Under the pieces are notes generated by a model. That model saw nothing but the letters and a program-made list of their open reading frames with translations. It made no database searches and was not told where the DNA came from. The position numbers and the translations under genes are program-made. From the IMG/VR virus record IMGVR_UViG_3300012920_000195, positions 1 to 28,239 of that record: a stretch of DNA of 28,239 nucleotides; one strand, given 5' to 3'. Positions 1-7,456 of this stretch are shown piece after piece. Position 1 is the first letter of the stretch. Every line of letters begins with the position of its first letter. The stretch is from a virus.

Positions 1-200
1 AATGGGGTACACTCATTAGACCGTGGAACAATGTAGATAAAAAATTTATAGCTGCAATTTATAAAAAATTTAATTGTGAAGAATTAATCAAATATACATG
101 GAGCTGTATAGGCTATGCTGAACAAACAAATAATTTTACGCGCCCTTGTGGTAAATGTTATTGGTGTAAAGAAAAAATGTGGGGATTTAATCAAATATGA
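1..200 (+). CDS. PP-loop ATPase (QueC-like), C-terminal part only
   Basis: This reading frame is open from the window edge (codons in phase with position 3) and ends with TGA at 198-200, so only the last 65 residues are present. It carries a zinc-type cysteine set near the end: one Cys, 13 residues, then CGKCYWC, that is C-x13-C-x2-C-x2-C, followed by KEKMWGF. The same spacing and nearly the same ending occur in the N-terminal half of the protein at 1438-2883, which also has an intact PP-loop; this partial gene is therefore a paralogue of that half. QueC-type 7-cyano-7-deazaguanine synthases have a comparable C-terminal zinc cluster, but the true substrate is unknown. The stop codon overlaps the next start as ATGA, implying translational coupling. 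The nucleotide-binding motif would lie upstream, outside the window. Confidence 0.72.
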   Translation, partial: WGTLIRPWNNVDKKFIAAIYKKFNCEELIKYTWSCIGYAEQTNNFTRPCGKCYWCKEKMWGFNQI

Positions 201-1441
201 AATGGTTTTGTCCTCTTCCTTTTTATCACATTTATTCTAATTCCAATGGAAAGTGGGCAGCATGTTGCTTGTCTAAATCCCCAGGACATACTACCGAAAA
301 CACATCTTTAATGGAATGGTACAACTCAGAACATATGAATAATTTAAGAGATGAGATGATTGGTCTATCAAATTCAAGTGAAAATATAAATGCTTTTTGT
401 AAAATATGTGTGAATCAAGAAATAAATGAAGGCTCTTCTACTAGATTAAAATGGATTTCAAACCTTAAATCAGACAGAAAAAAAGGAGTTGATAAAACTG
501 TAGAAGAATACGTAAACACTAACAAAATATCTTTTAAAGACAATAACTATAGATTCTTAGAATTAAAATTAAGAATATTTGGAAATCTTTGTAATTTATC
601 TTGTTTTATGTGTTGGCCTCAAAATTCATCTTCAAGAATGAATGACGTAAACAAAATGGCAAATCCAATATGGAAGAAAATGCTAGTAGATCCAAGCATG
701 TCAAAATTTTTTAGTAAGGGTAAGTCATTAATGAAGGAACAGCCAGCAGATAAGTTTCGAACTACTATTGATGAAATACGATCATTTTCTAAAAATATAG
801 AATCAGTAAAAATAACTGGAGGCGAGCCTTTAATGTTAGACAGTCATTATGAACTATTAGATATGTTTATTGAAACTGGAGATGCTAAAGATATAAGATT
901 AAAATATCAAACTAATCTTACAAAATTTGATAGAGGAAAAAATAATTTTATAAGCTATTTGCACCAGTTTCGTTCAACACATATTTCTGCGTCTATTGAT
1001 AGTTATGGTATTTATGATGAATACTTAAGAAAAGGAACTGATTCTAAACTTGTAGCAAATAATTTAAAAGTGGTAGAAAATTTGGACAAAGTCACTGTAC
1101 ACATAGCTTCAACGGTTACTAATTTAAGTGTGTTAAGACTTAAAGAGTTTTATAAAAGATATAAAAATTATAAAATTGAAAGTTTCATTCTTACAACTCC
1201 TGAGTTTTTAAATATTAAACACTTACCAGATGAGATAAAAAAATTTTTGATAGAAGATTTAAAAGATACTCCAAACTTATATGAATATGATAAAATAAAA
1301 AATATGTTAAGCGAACCAAGAGATGAAGATAAATTTCAGCTAAGTTTAAAATACTTAATAGATACTGATACCTTATATGGCAGAAAAAAAGGAGTGTTTG
1401 ACTTGTGGCCAGAACTTAAACAATACTGGAGACATACATGA
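197..1441 (+). CDS. Twitch-domain radical SAM protein
   Basis: A 414-residue radical SAM enzyme. The N-terminus (residues 1-85) is a Cys-rich segment with C5, C23-C24, C68 and C71, of the kind that binds an auxiliary iron-sulfur cluster and occurs in N-terminal twitch-domain radical SAM proteins. The radical SAM core follows: the cluster motif CNLSCFMC (C132, C136, C139; CX3CX2C) and a GGEP motif at 208-211 for S-adenosylmethionine binding. It would reductively cleave S-adenosylmethionine to make a 5'-deoxyadenosyl radical; the substrate cannot be read from sequence. The start is set by an ATGA overlap with the PP-loop gene upstream, and its own stop makes an ATGA overlap with the PP-loop/radical SAM gene downstream, so the three are probably one transcript. 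Such enzymes occur in marine phage genomes beside sugar or nucleoside modification genes, but no pathway is assigned here. Confidence 0.85.
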   Translation: MKWFCPLPFYHIYSNSNGKWAACCLSKSPGHTTENTSLMEWYNSEHMNNLRDEMIGLSNSSENINAFCKICVNQEINEGSSTRLKWISNLKSDRKKGVDKTVEEYVNTNKISFKDNNYRFLELKLRIFGNLCNLSCFMCWPQNSSSRMNDVNKMANPIWKKMLVDPSMSKFFSKGKSLMKEQPADKFRTTIDEIRSFSKNIESVKITGGEPLMLDSHYELLDMFIETGDAKDIRLKYQTNLTKFDRGKNNFISYLHQFRSTHISASIDSYGIYDEYLRKGTDSKLVANNLKVVENLDKVTVHIASTVTNLSVLRLKEFYKRYKNYKIESFILTTPEFLNIKHLPDEIKKFLIEDLKDTPNLYEYDKIKNMLSEPRDEDKFQLSLKYLIDTDTLYGRKKGVFDLWPELKQYWRHT

Positions 1442-2883
1442 TAATTTCTCATAATCAATATTCTATAGATTTTCTTAAAGATGTTAATTTAAATGACCAT
1501 GACAGTGTAGGTATATCTTTATCAGGTGGTACCGATTCAGCCATGGTTTTCTATCTACTTTGCAAGTACGCCCCTCAATTATCGATAGTGCCTTTTACTA
1601 TGATTGAAGAAGGCCACCCTACTGCTCGTCCAAATAATATTTGGCACGTGGACGAAATATGTTTATACATGAAAGAAAAATTTCCTAAAGTAAATATTAA
1701 AGATGTCAGAGAATGTAGATTTAATCCAAAAGATCCAATACTTCATGAAGAAGCACTAGACCATATAAAAAGAAAAATAGTATCTGGAATAGAGCCGTAT
1801 GGTTACGTAAAATCGCTAGCCACTAATAATTTTAGAAATAAATTAATTGATGCCGGAGAATTTAGTCTGGTTTGTTCTGGTATGTCTATGAATCCACCGG
1901 TAGAAGATCAAAAAAAATATAAGTTTACACGAGTAGAATCAAGACGTAATCAATCAAAAGATGATGTTACAAATATAAAAAATAAAATAGTTTTAGGAAA
2001 AAAAATAGTTCATCACAATCCTTTTATTAACTCACATAAAAAAGTTATTGCAGCCTTCTATCACAAATATAATCTTATGGATGATTTATTTCCTTTAACT
2101 TCTAGTTGTGTTGGAACTGCAACAGCTACTGATTTTTTTACTAAGCCTTGTAGAGTATGTTTTTGGTGTCAAGAAAAAATGTGGGCATTTGGTTATTATG
2201 ATGGTAAATTAACAAATAATAACCCTTGGTTAAAAAAAAAGCATCGAAGTAAAGTTGGAATAAATATTGATATAACTCATCGATGCTTACTACAGTGCCA
2301 TAAGTGTATGAGACAACAGTTTCCAAAAATGCACATGAGAGGCAATGATATATCATTAAAAGCAATGAAAAAACTATTAGATTCGTATGTGCCTCAAATT
2401 GATTTTTGCGGTCAGATGGGAGATTGCATATATCATCCTAAATTTATCGACATACTAAAAATGTGCACTCAATATAAAGATAAAAGATTTGTTTTTCATA
2501 CTAATGGATCTCATAAACCTAAAAAATTTTGGAATCAAGTTATTGAGATATATAAAAATCAACCACGACTTAATCATAGATGGTGGATAGCACTTGATGG
2601 ATTGCCAGAGGAGAGTCATATATACAGAGTTAATCAAGATGGGCCAGCTGTCTGGGAAGTAATGAAACGTCTAGCTAAGTACACAAATGTATATTGGCAA
2701 TATATAGTATTTAAATATAATGAAAATGATATTGAAAAATGTAGAAAAATGGCAAGGGAAAATAATATTACTTTTCTTAAACTTATTTCTAGTAGATGGG
2801 ATGAAAATGACCCATTTAAACCATCGCTAAAATACACAATACCATCAAAACACGAATTACATGCTAAAAAAAATGAAACTTAA
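1438..2883 (+). CDS. PP-loop ATPase fused to radical SAM domain
   Basis: A 481-residue two-domain protein. Residues 1-255 are an ATP-pyrophosphatase of the adenine nucleotide alpha hydrolase fold: the PP-loop SGGTDSA is at 29-35 and a zinc-type cluster C224-x13-C238-x2-C241-x2-C244 closes the domain, as in QueC-like enzymes. Residues about 270-465 are a radical SAM core with CLLQCHKC (C283, C287, C290; CX3CX2C). In place of GGEP there is a CGQMGDC segment near 324-330, and an ALDGLPEE segment follows later, as in SPASM-type radical SAM proteins. The radical SAM half does not look like QueE, so a queuosine-precursor role is uncertain. The C-terminal Cys-rich domain usual for SPASM enzymes is missing from this frame but is encoded in the overlapping next gene. 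The start is coupled by ATGA to the preceding radical SAM gene. Confidence 0.85.
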   Translation: MIISHNQYSIDFLKDVNLNDHDSVGISLSGGTDSAMVFYLLCKYAPQLSIVPFTMIEEGHPTARPNNIWHVDEICLYMKEKFPKVNIKDVRECRFNPKDPILHEEALDHIKRKIVSGIEPYGYVKSLATNNFRNKLIDAGEFSLVCSGMSMNPPVEDQKKYKFTRVESRRNQSKDDVTNIKNKIVLGKKIVHHNPFINSHKKVIAAFYHKYNLMDDLFPLTSSCVGTATATDFFTKPCRVCFWCQEKMWAFGYYDGKLTNNNPWLKKKHRSKVGINIDITHRCLLQCHKCMRQQFPKMHMRGNDISLKAMKKLLDSYVPQIDFCGQMGDCIYHPKFIDILKMCTQYKDKRFVFHTNGSHKPKKFWNQVIEIYKNQPRLNHRWWIALDGLPEESHIYRVNQDGPAVWEVMKRLAKYTNVYWQYIVFKYNENDIEKCRKMARENNITFLKLISSRWDENDPFKPSLKYTIPSKHELHAKKNET

Positions 2884-3169
2884 TCCACAATGCATAAATG
2901 ATTATAAACAAATTACGTTATCTGCAACGGGCTGGGTATTGCCATGTTGTTGGTGCGATAATTCTACAAAAGATTTAAATCAGTTTAAAGCTCTTGGTTT
3001 TTTAGATTCTGGCTTAAAATTAGAAAATGTAAATAGCTTAGATGAAATTTTGACATCCGATCAATGGACTAATTTTTATTCTCTTTTAGATGAAAATGCA
3101 GAATCTGCACCAAAAGTTTGTAAATCATTTTGTGGAGTAGATTACAAAGCGCAAAAGTATGAAACATGA
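2861..3169 (+). CDS. Small SPASM-like Cys-rich protein
   Basis: A 102-residue protein with a cysteine pattern like the auxiliary-cluster (SPASM) tail of radical SAM enzymes: C11, PCCWC at 28-32 (Cys 29, 30 and 32), and CKSFC (87 and 91). The stretch from NPQC through GWVLPCCW matches the usual start of such a domain. It overlaps the preceding PP-loop/radical SAM gene by 23 bases in the +1 frame, and the overlap contains eight A in a row. If the two frames are joined, the product reads as a normal radical SAM-SPASM protein. So this is a separately translated subunit, the result of slippage, or a fused gene broken by a one-base length error. ATG at 2861 is used as start; ATG at 2873 is an alternative. 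The stop is coupled by ATGA to the glycosyltransferase gene. Confidence 0.72.
   Translation: MLKKMKLNPQCINDYKQITLSATGWVLPCCWCDNSTKDLNQFKALGFLDSGLKLENVNSLDEILTSDQWTNFYSLLDENAESAPKVCKSFCGVDYKAQKYET
2866..2873 (+). other. Run of eight A at a domain junction
   Basis: Eight consecutive A lie in the overlap between the radical SAM frame and the SPASM-like frame. Loss of one A, or a +1 shift, would join the two in frame. It could be a slippage site or a sequencing or assembly length error. Confidence 0.5.
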
Positions 3170-3750
3170 TAAGAATCATAGCTGTACGAACTGGTACAAA
3201 ATATAATCAGTGGTACGAAGATAATCTAATTTATATGATCGACAATTACTCTAATATTAAGTATGATATATTAGAAGTAGTAAGAGATAATAAATTTGAT
3301 GATGATAGAGGTGTCTTTAATAAACTACAAATGTTTGATAAGTTTACCGAATCACATATAACCAACTTATATTTTGACTTAGATGTATGTATTAAAAAAG
3401 ATTGTAATTATTTTTTAAAAGAAGAGTTTACGTTATGTCATGCTTGGTGGAGAGATCCGCATCACACTCCTCTTAATTCTTCTATAATGTCGTGGAAAGG
3501 TGATTGTAGTCACATATATAAAAAATTTATAGAAGATCCTGAATATTATATGTTTAAGTACCACAGAGGAATAGATCAATTTATCTATGAAAACATAAAA
3601 TATAACACGTACAAAGACAAGTCACTGTATTATTCATTCAGAGAAGCGCCTGAAGAAAAAGATGCTTCAATATGTTTATTTAATCAAAGGTACGAATTTA
3701 TGAAAAAAGAAGGGTGGTGGACTAATTACTTTGTTCAAAAATATCAATAG
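3166..3750 (+). CDS. GT-A-like glycosyltransferase
   Basis: A 194-residue protein that looks like a small nucleotide-sugar-dependent glycosyltransferase. The N-terminus (IIAVRTGTKYNQWYEDNL, residues 4-21) resembles the first strand and helix of a GT-A family in which a short Rossmann-like start is followed by a metal-binding acidic motif. Here that motif is YFDLDVCI, with D71 and D73 as the likely metal ligands. A conserved-looking HAWWRDP segment (92-98) and NSSIMSW (104-110) follow. Known members transfer sugars to surface polysaccharides or other acceptors; acceptor and sugar here are unknown. It is the last gene of the accessory cluster, coupled by ATGA to the SPASM-like gene. Its last 29 bases overlap, tail to tail, the end of the opposite-strand gene at 3722-4219. 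No terminator hairpin was seen between the two. Confidence 0.68.
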   Translation: MIRIIAVRTGTKYNQWYEDNLIYMIDNYSNIKYDILEVVRDNKFDDDRGVFNKLQMFDKFTESHITNLYFDLDVCIKKDCNYFLKEEFTLCHAWWRDPHHTPLNSSIMSWKGDCSHIYKKFIEDPEYYMFKYHRGIDQFIYENIKYNTYKDKSLYYSFREAPEEKDASICLFNQRYEFMKKEGWWTNYFVQKYQ

Positions 3751-4219
3751 CTATTTTAGTTGCTTGTCTTATATTTTCAGCTTTTCTTAATTCAGATTTC
3801 ATCTTTCTGCTTTTACAATTTTTTACAAAGTCTAATTCAAATATTTTTAATTTAAATACAAAAAGAGTATTTTTAGAATCACTATTATCATCTTGCTCGT
3901 TCTGCTCAAATAATACCTTTACAATTGCGTTATTGATAACATTTTTATCTTGAAAGTCTTGTAATATTCCTTGATCTTTTGCTATTTGTATGGCTTGATT
4001 TTCAAAAGCCTTTTGAGTATTTTTTATAAATTTATACGTGTCTTCGTGTAATTTATCGATATCAGTATGAGTTAATAAGTTCTCCCAATTAGGATCACCA
4101 TCTTTAGCTTCGATATATTCAACTCTCTCAACTTTTCCGTCAGTCCAATAAGATTCTACTATAGTTCTTGCATCATTATAAAAATGAGCTCTTACAAATT
4201 CATGTCCAGGGATTGCCAT
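3722..4219 (-). CDS. Conserved marine T4-like phage protein
   Basis: A 165-residue protein, the last gene of the long minus-strand late block. The N-terminus (GHEFVRAHFYNDARTIVES) and the basic segment near residues 136-148 (KSRKMKSELRKAE) resemble a family that recurs in marine T4-like phages next to virion genes. No enzymatic motif, signal peptide or membrane segment is visible; the middle is acidic and probably helical. Position beside fibre genes suggests a structural or assembly role, but that is inference. A strong ribosome-binding sequence AAGGAG sits eight bases before the ATG, the best such site seen in this block, which suggests independent initiation. The 3' end overlaps the convergent glycosyltransferase gene by 29 bases. 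Confidence 0.65.
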   Translation of the reverse strand: MAIPGHEFVRAHFYNDARTIVESYWTDGKVERVEYIEAKDGDPNWENLLTHTDIDKLHEDTYKFIKNTQKAFENQAIQIAKDQGILQDFQDKNVINNAIVKVLFEQNEQDDNSDSKNTLFVFKLKIFELDFVKNCKSRKMKSELRKAENIRQATKIAIDIFEQSN

Positions 4220-4221
4220 AA

Positions 4222-5145
4222 TTAACTCCTTGTAATCTTTAAAAAATAAGTGTTTATAGTTTGAGGTGAACCACTAGGAAATTCTTGAGTACGATAATCA
4301 TTAGCATTAACAAATCTTTGTTGATACGTACTTCCATCTAGTCTCGTATCAACCATACCACTACCTCTGTTATTGCCAGTTCCATTTATAGAATAATTAA
4401 TTCTAGATCCTGCAGTGTTAACTGTATGATGCCTCATTTCTGCTAGCAGCATAGCATCAAAGCTTGATGTAGAATAAGTTTGCAAATCGTTTCCGGTTGT
4501 CACTTGAAATGGGACAGTGATTGATGGTGCACTACCTTGGTTTGTTCTAAACAAATAGTAGTTAGTAATAGTAGTTGGCTGATCTTGCGTCTCTGGAATT
4601 CCACCTGCTGTATAAGCTGCAGAGTTTGCACGAGTATCAGTAAATACAGGAGTTGCAGATATTAAAGTATGATCTGTTAAAGAAGTTGCCGTGTGTATTC
4701 TAAATGTTCCGTCTCTATCAGTTCCATCAACTAGACTCGTGATAGCCTGAGTTATAAAAGTATCAAAAACATCAGTTGCTGTCATAGCTTGAATAGCTCC
4801 GCTTCCATCATAATATACAGGATATAATCTATTATTTGTATCAGTTGGAGCGCTTAATGATGCGTTAACTTGACTTATCTTATCAAAAACTATTGGAGTT
4901 ACTTGAGCAACGTTAGGGGTCTCACCTGCCGTGTCAAAATTAGTAGCATCAGTTGTACTGGCACCAGCTCGCATTCTAGTGTCTGACATTGAATCTAACG
5001 TGCCGCTACTTCCAACAACACTTAACGTTACACTGGGATTGCTTCCATGAACATACACACAACGATCTTGTATCGCTGTGACCATCGCTGACGTCATTTC
5101 TCTGAGGTTATTACCATCATTATATAATGGCCTTCTAACTGCCAT
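4222..5145 (-). CDS. Virion structural protein, marine T4-like
   Basis: A 307-residue protein rich in Thr, Ser, Ala and Asn with few charged residues, typical of beta-rich phage fibre or decoration proteins. It starts MAVRRPLYNDGNNLREMT; that opening and the ending NTYFLKITRS look like a recurring marine myovirus virion family. No catalytic motif is visible. It lies between a small fibre-like gene (four-base gap upstream) and a small unknown gene (two-base gap downstream), inside the late structural operon. Role as a peripheral baseplate, fibre or head decoration component is inferred from composition and context only. Confidence 0.6.
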   Translation of the reverse strand: MAVRRPLYNDGNNLREMTSAMVTAIQDRCVYVHGSNPSVTLSVVGSSGTLDSMSDTRMRAGASTTDATNFDTAGETPNVAQVTPIVFDKISQVNASLSAPTDTNNRLYPVYYDGSGAIQAMTATDVFDTFITQAITSLVDGTDRDGTFRIHTATSLTDHTLISATPVFTDTRANSAAYTAGGIPETQDQPTTITNYYLFRTNQGSAPSITVPFQVTTGNDLQTYSTSSFDAMLLAEMRHHTVNTAGSRINYSINGTGNNRGSGMVDTRLDGSTYQQRFVNANDYRTQEFPSGSPQTINTYFLKITRS

Positions 5146-5149
5146 GATA

Positions 5150-5641
5150 TTAAACCCCTGCGCCGTGTATCGTCTTTAGTGTACTTCCTGCTGAATCTTT
5201 TATTAAGAGTGTTGATAGTGTTTTAAGCTGCACTGAACTTACAGCATCATCTGCTATTTTCGTTTCAGTTATAGAAATTGGTTCTATCATAGAAGTGTTG
5301 ATAGTATTTGGTGGTACAAAAAACCTACCTTGCGAAGAATCAAAACCTATTCCATTAGCACTGTCTTTTTGAAAATTAGACATAATGCTTGTTTCACCTG
5401 AATCTGCTTTAATTAGAGCAAGCACTTCTGCAGAATCCATAGCGTTAGCTTGAATCAAGTTTATAACATCAGCTGAATCAACCTTATTTACTTGAGTATT
5501 GATTTCATTTATTGCCGCTACTAAATTACTTTTATCTGTGGTAGTTAACGTTGCTTTGTCACCTAGATCACTAGATACCGTATTTGTCTTAGTAACCAGA
5601 GTGGTTACTGGATCTGATAGATTAATTGTTGTTACTGCCAT
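5150..5641 (-). CDS. Short tail-fibre-like structural protein
   Basis: A 163-residue protein. Residues about 25-50 (LGDKATLTTTDKSNLVAAI) carry a segment that recurs in marine phage fibre proteins, usually followed by a coiled or trimeric stalk. The middle has two DSAEV/DSADV stretches (about 56-76) with hydrophobic spacing compatible with a coiled coil, and the C-terminal part (PNTINTSMIEPISITETKI) resembles fibre-protein segments ahead of a receptor tip. It overlaps the small coiled-coil gene upstream by 20 bases and is followed four bases later by another structural gene. A fibre or fibre-adaptor function is inferred; no receptor-binding domain can be named. Confidence 0.6.
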   Translation of the reverse strand: MAVTTINLSDPVTTLVTKTNTVSSDLGDKATLTTTDKSNLVAAINEINTQVNKVDSADVINLIQANAMDSAEVLALIKADSGETSIMSNFQKDSANGIGFDSSQGRFFVPPNTINTSMIEPISITETKIADDAVSSVQLKTLSTLLIKDSAGSTLKTIHGAGV

Positions 5642-5840
5642 CGAGTTTCTCTATTATTTTACCTAACATGTTTTTAATATCACTTACTTCATTCTTTAGG
5701 TTATTTATATCTTCTTCTTGCTGCTTCTTTAAAGCCTTTCTTTTTCGAGCTGCTTCAATTTCTGCCTTATTCACGTTTAACACGACTCCTGTTCTAGTGT
5801 CTTTAACGTAGCCGTCATGACCATCAACTTTAACAAACAT
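5622..5840 (-). CDS. Small coiled-coil structural protein
   Basis: A 72-residue protein. The N-terminal third (MFVKVDGHDGYVKDTRTGVV) is short-stranded and looks like a small beta unit. Residues about 26-68 form a lysine- and glutamate-rich coiled coil (heptad hydrophobics in INNLKNEVSDIKNMLGKII). Proteins of this shape sit among the fibre and wedge genes of marine T4-like phages. It has a 1-base TAATG overlap with the 533-residue gene upstream and a 20-base overlap with the next fibre-like gene, so it is embedded in the operon. An antisense 61-codon frame over the same bases is judged a shadow. Function unknown; an oligomerising connector is plausible. Confidence 0.65.
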   Translation of the reverse strand: MFVKVDGHDGYVKDTRTGVVLNVNKAEIEAARKRKALKKQQEEDINNLKNEVSDIKNMLGKIIEKLDGSNNN

Positions 5841-7441
5841 TAAACACTCAGCGCTATAGCTCTTAAGCTTGATAGCTGTGGTACTCTTGCACTATTAGTA
5901 CTTCTAAAAACTATTTTAAGCTGAAACTTAGTAAACGCCGGAAGAGAACCATTTTGACCACCGATTAAAAAAGTGTGTTGTCTGTAAACAGCTAAGTTAT
6001 CAGTGTTTGGAATTGCTTGTTCTATTGTAGCTAAAGTATAATTTTTAGTTTCTATTTCTTCGTCGGCCGTTGCAGTTCTAAAATATAATTGAAAGTCCGT
6101 TCCATTTGGCTTATTAGCATTTATTAATACTTTAAGACCAACTGCGTCATTAGCCAAATTGATAACCTTTGTTAGGTGCTTAGCGGCAGCAGACCCATTT
6201 GGATTAGTTTCATCTACGTATTTCAATGGTACGTTAAATCCACCTGTTGTTGCAGCAGAATCTTGCCTATCTATAACGTTATCATATAAGCTTGCCGATG
6301 TTCTTTGCATATCTATCATAGGCGATATATTAGAATCAGCAGCAGGCCTTCCCATAGTGATTTGAAACTCTAAAGATTTAGTGTTAGTTTCAGTAGATAA
6401 CTCGATGGTTTCATCAGAATCATTTAGTACTACATAAGCTTTTCTAGAAAAATTGTTTTCACCTATTTTAATTGGATCAAAGTTATCATCTTTATCATGA
6501 CTACCTTCTTCTCCTGCAAAAGATTTACCGGTAGTTCCCTTCATGGCAGCGTTTATAGTTGTGTCTAATGGCTGTAAAATTTCTATCTTTGGTACAATTA
6601 TAGAATATGGTATATTCTTTGTAGCTAAAACTTGTCCGCCTCCTCCTATTGCATCTGAATCTGCACTAGAATCAGCATTAAAAGCGTATCCAGACCAATC
6701 TACTTTAGTTACATTATATTTTTTATTTAAAGTTGAAGCAAAGATACCACCAACTCCATTAGAATCCACTCCACTTAGCGTTACACCACTTCCTACTTGT
6801 AAACCATGATTTAAGTGTCTTACAAATACTTCAGCACTATTTTTTGTAGTTTTAATTGGTGGACTAATTAAATGCTGTTTAGGAACTGCAGCGTTTTTAA
6901 GTGAAACTGTTCCGGATGTGTGCTTAAAAGAAGCTCTGTGAAGCCTAAAAGTTAGATCTTGATTTTGAGCTGGAGTAAAAGTAACTCCATTTTGAGTGTA
7001 AAATAAACTTCCAGATATTGGATTTTTATTTGTTCTTCTCTCAGTAGATCCAAATTGAAATTCGTCTATTTCTGCAATATAAAGAGAATAATCTTTAGAA
7101 TCAGCTATAACCACTAGTGCGTAATCTTCAAACCCCTTTAAAAATACTGGTTCTTCAAAAGTAAAAGATGTGGCGTTTAACTCTGGTCCAACAGTATCAA
7201 CTACAACGTCTGCAGCTGGTTTAACGACTGTAGACCCTGGAAGAACATGCCTAGAAGATGGAACACCATTAACCATAGGCCTAAGTTCAATTCTTACTGG
7301 AAGTTTTGTAGTAGCGGGATTATCTCTAGCAGCAAAGAAAAGATCAACTTTAGTTGCGTATATTCCTTTCGGTTCATCTATAAAAAATGACTGAGCTATT
7401 GGCTGTTTATTTACGTTATATCCTAAACTAGTTACTGGCAT
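5840..7441 (-). CDS. Baseplate/fibre-associated virion protein
   Basis: A 533-residue structural protein. It opens with a segment common in marine T4-like virion proteins (QPIAQSFFIDEPKGIYATKV, residues 13-32), followed by a beta-rich domain with PVRIELRPMVNGVPSSRHVL (48-67). Later it has a KHLTKVINLAND segment and LKVLINANKPNGTDFQLYFR, both seen in large fibre-type proteins of cyanophages. It starts 15 bases after the end of the DUF4815 gene with a GAAGGA ribosome site, and is followed by a 1-base TAATG overlap. It probably occupies the outer baseplate where T4 has gp10-gp12, but no similarity to those can be claimed from reading alone. No enzyme motif is seen. Confidence 0.68.
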   Translation of the reverse strand: MPVTSLGYNVNKQPIAQSFFIDEPKGIYATKVDLFFAARDNPATTKLPVRIELRPMVNGVPSSRHVLPGSTVVKPAADVVVDTVGPELNATSFTFEEPVFLKGFEDYALVVIADSKDYSLYIAEIDEFQFGSTERRTNKNPISGSLFYTQNGVTFTPAQNQDLTFRLHRASFKHTSGTVSLKNAAVPKQHLISPPIKTTKNSAEVFVRHLNHGLQVGSGVTLSGVDSNGVGGIFASTLNKKYNVTKVDWSGYAFNADSSADSDAIGGGGQVLATKNIPYSIIVPKIEILQPLDTTINAAMKGTTGKSFAGEEGSHDKDDNFDPIKIGENNFSRKAYVVLNDSDETIELSTETNTKSLEFQITMGRPAADSNISPMIDMQRTSASLYDNVIDRQDSAATTGGFNVPLKYVDETNPNGSAAAKHLTKVINLANDAVGLKVLINANKPNGTDFQLYFRTATADEEIETKNYTLATIEQAIPNTDNLAVYRQHTFLIGGQNGSLPAFTKFQLKIVFRSTNSARVPQLSSLRAIALSV

Positions 7442-7456
7442 ACTATTATTCCTTCT

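Noticed and set aside
1438-2883. Assignment of the PP-loop/radical SAM fusion as QueC-QueE (queuosine or deazaguanine pathway).
   Set aside because: The PP-loop half is compatible with QueC, but the radical SAM half is long, SPASM-like and lacks QueE character, and no other pathway gene is visible.
5626-5811. A 61-codon plus-strand frame rich in Leu, Phe and Ser that looks like a membrane peptide.
   Set aside because: It is the complement of the Lys/Glu coiled coil in the minus-strand gene at 5622-5840; hydrophobic appearance is a by-product.
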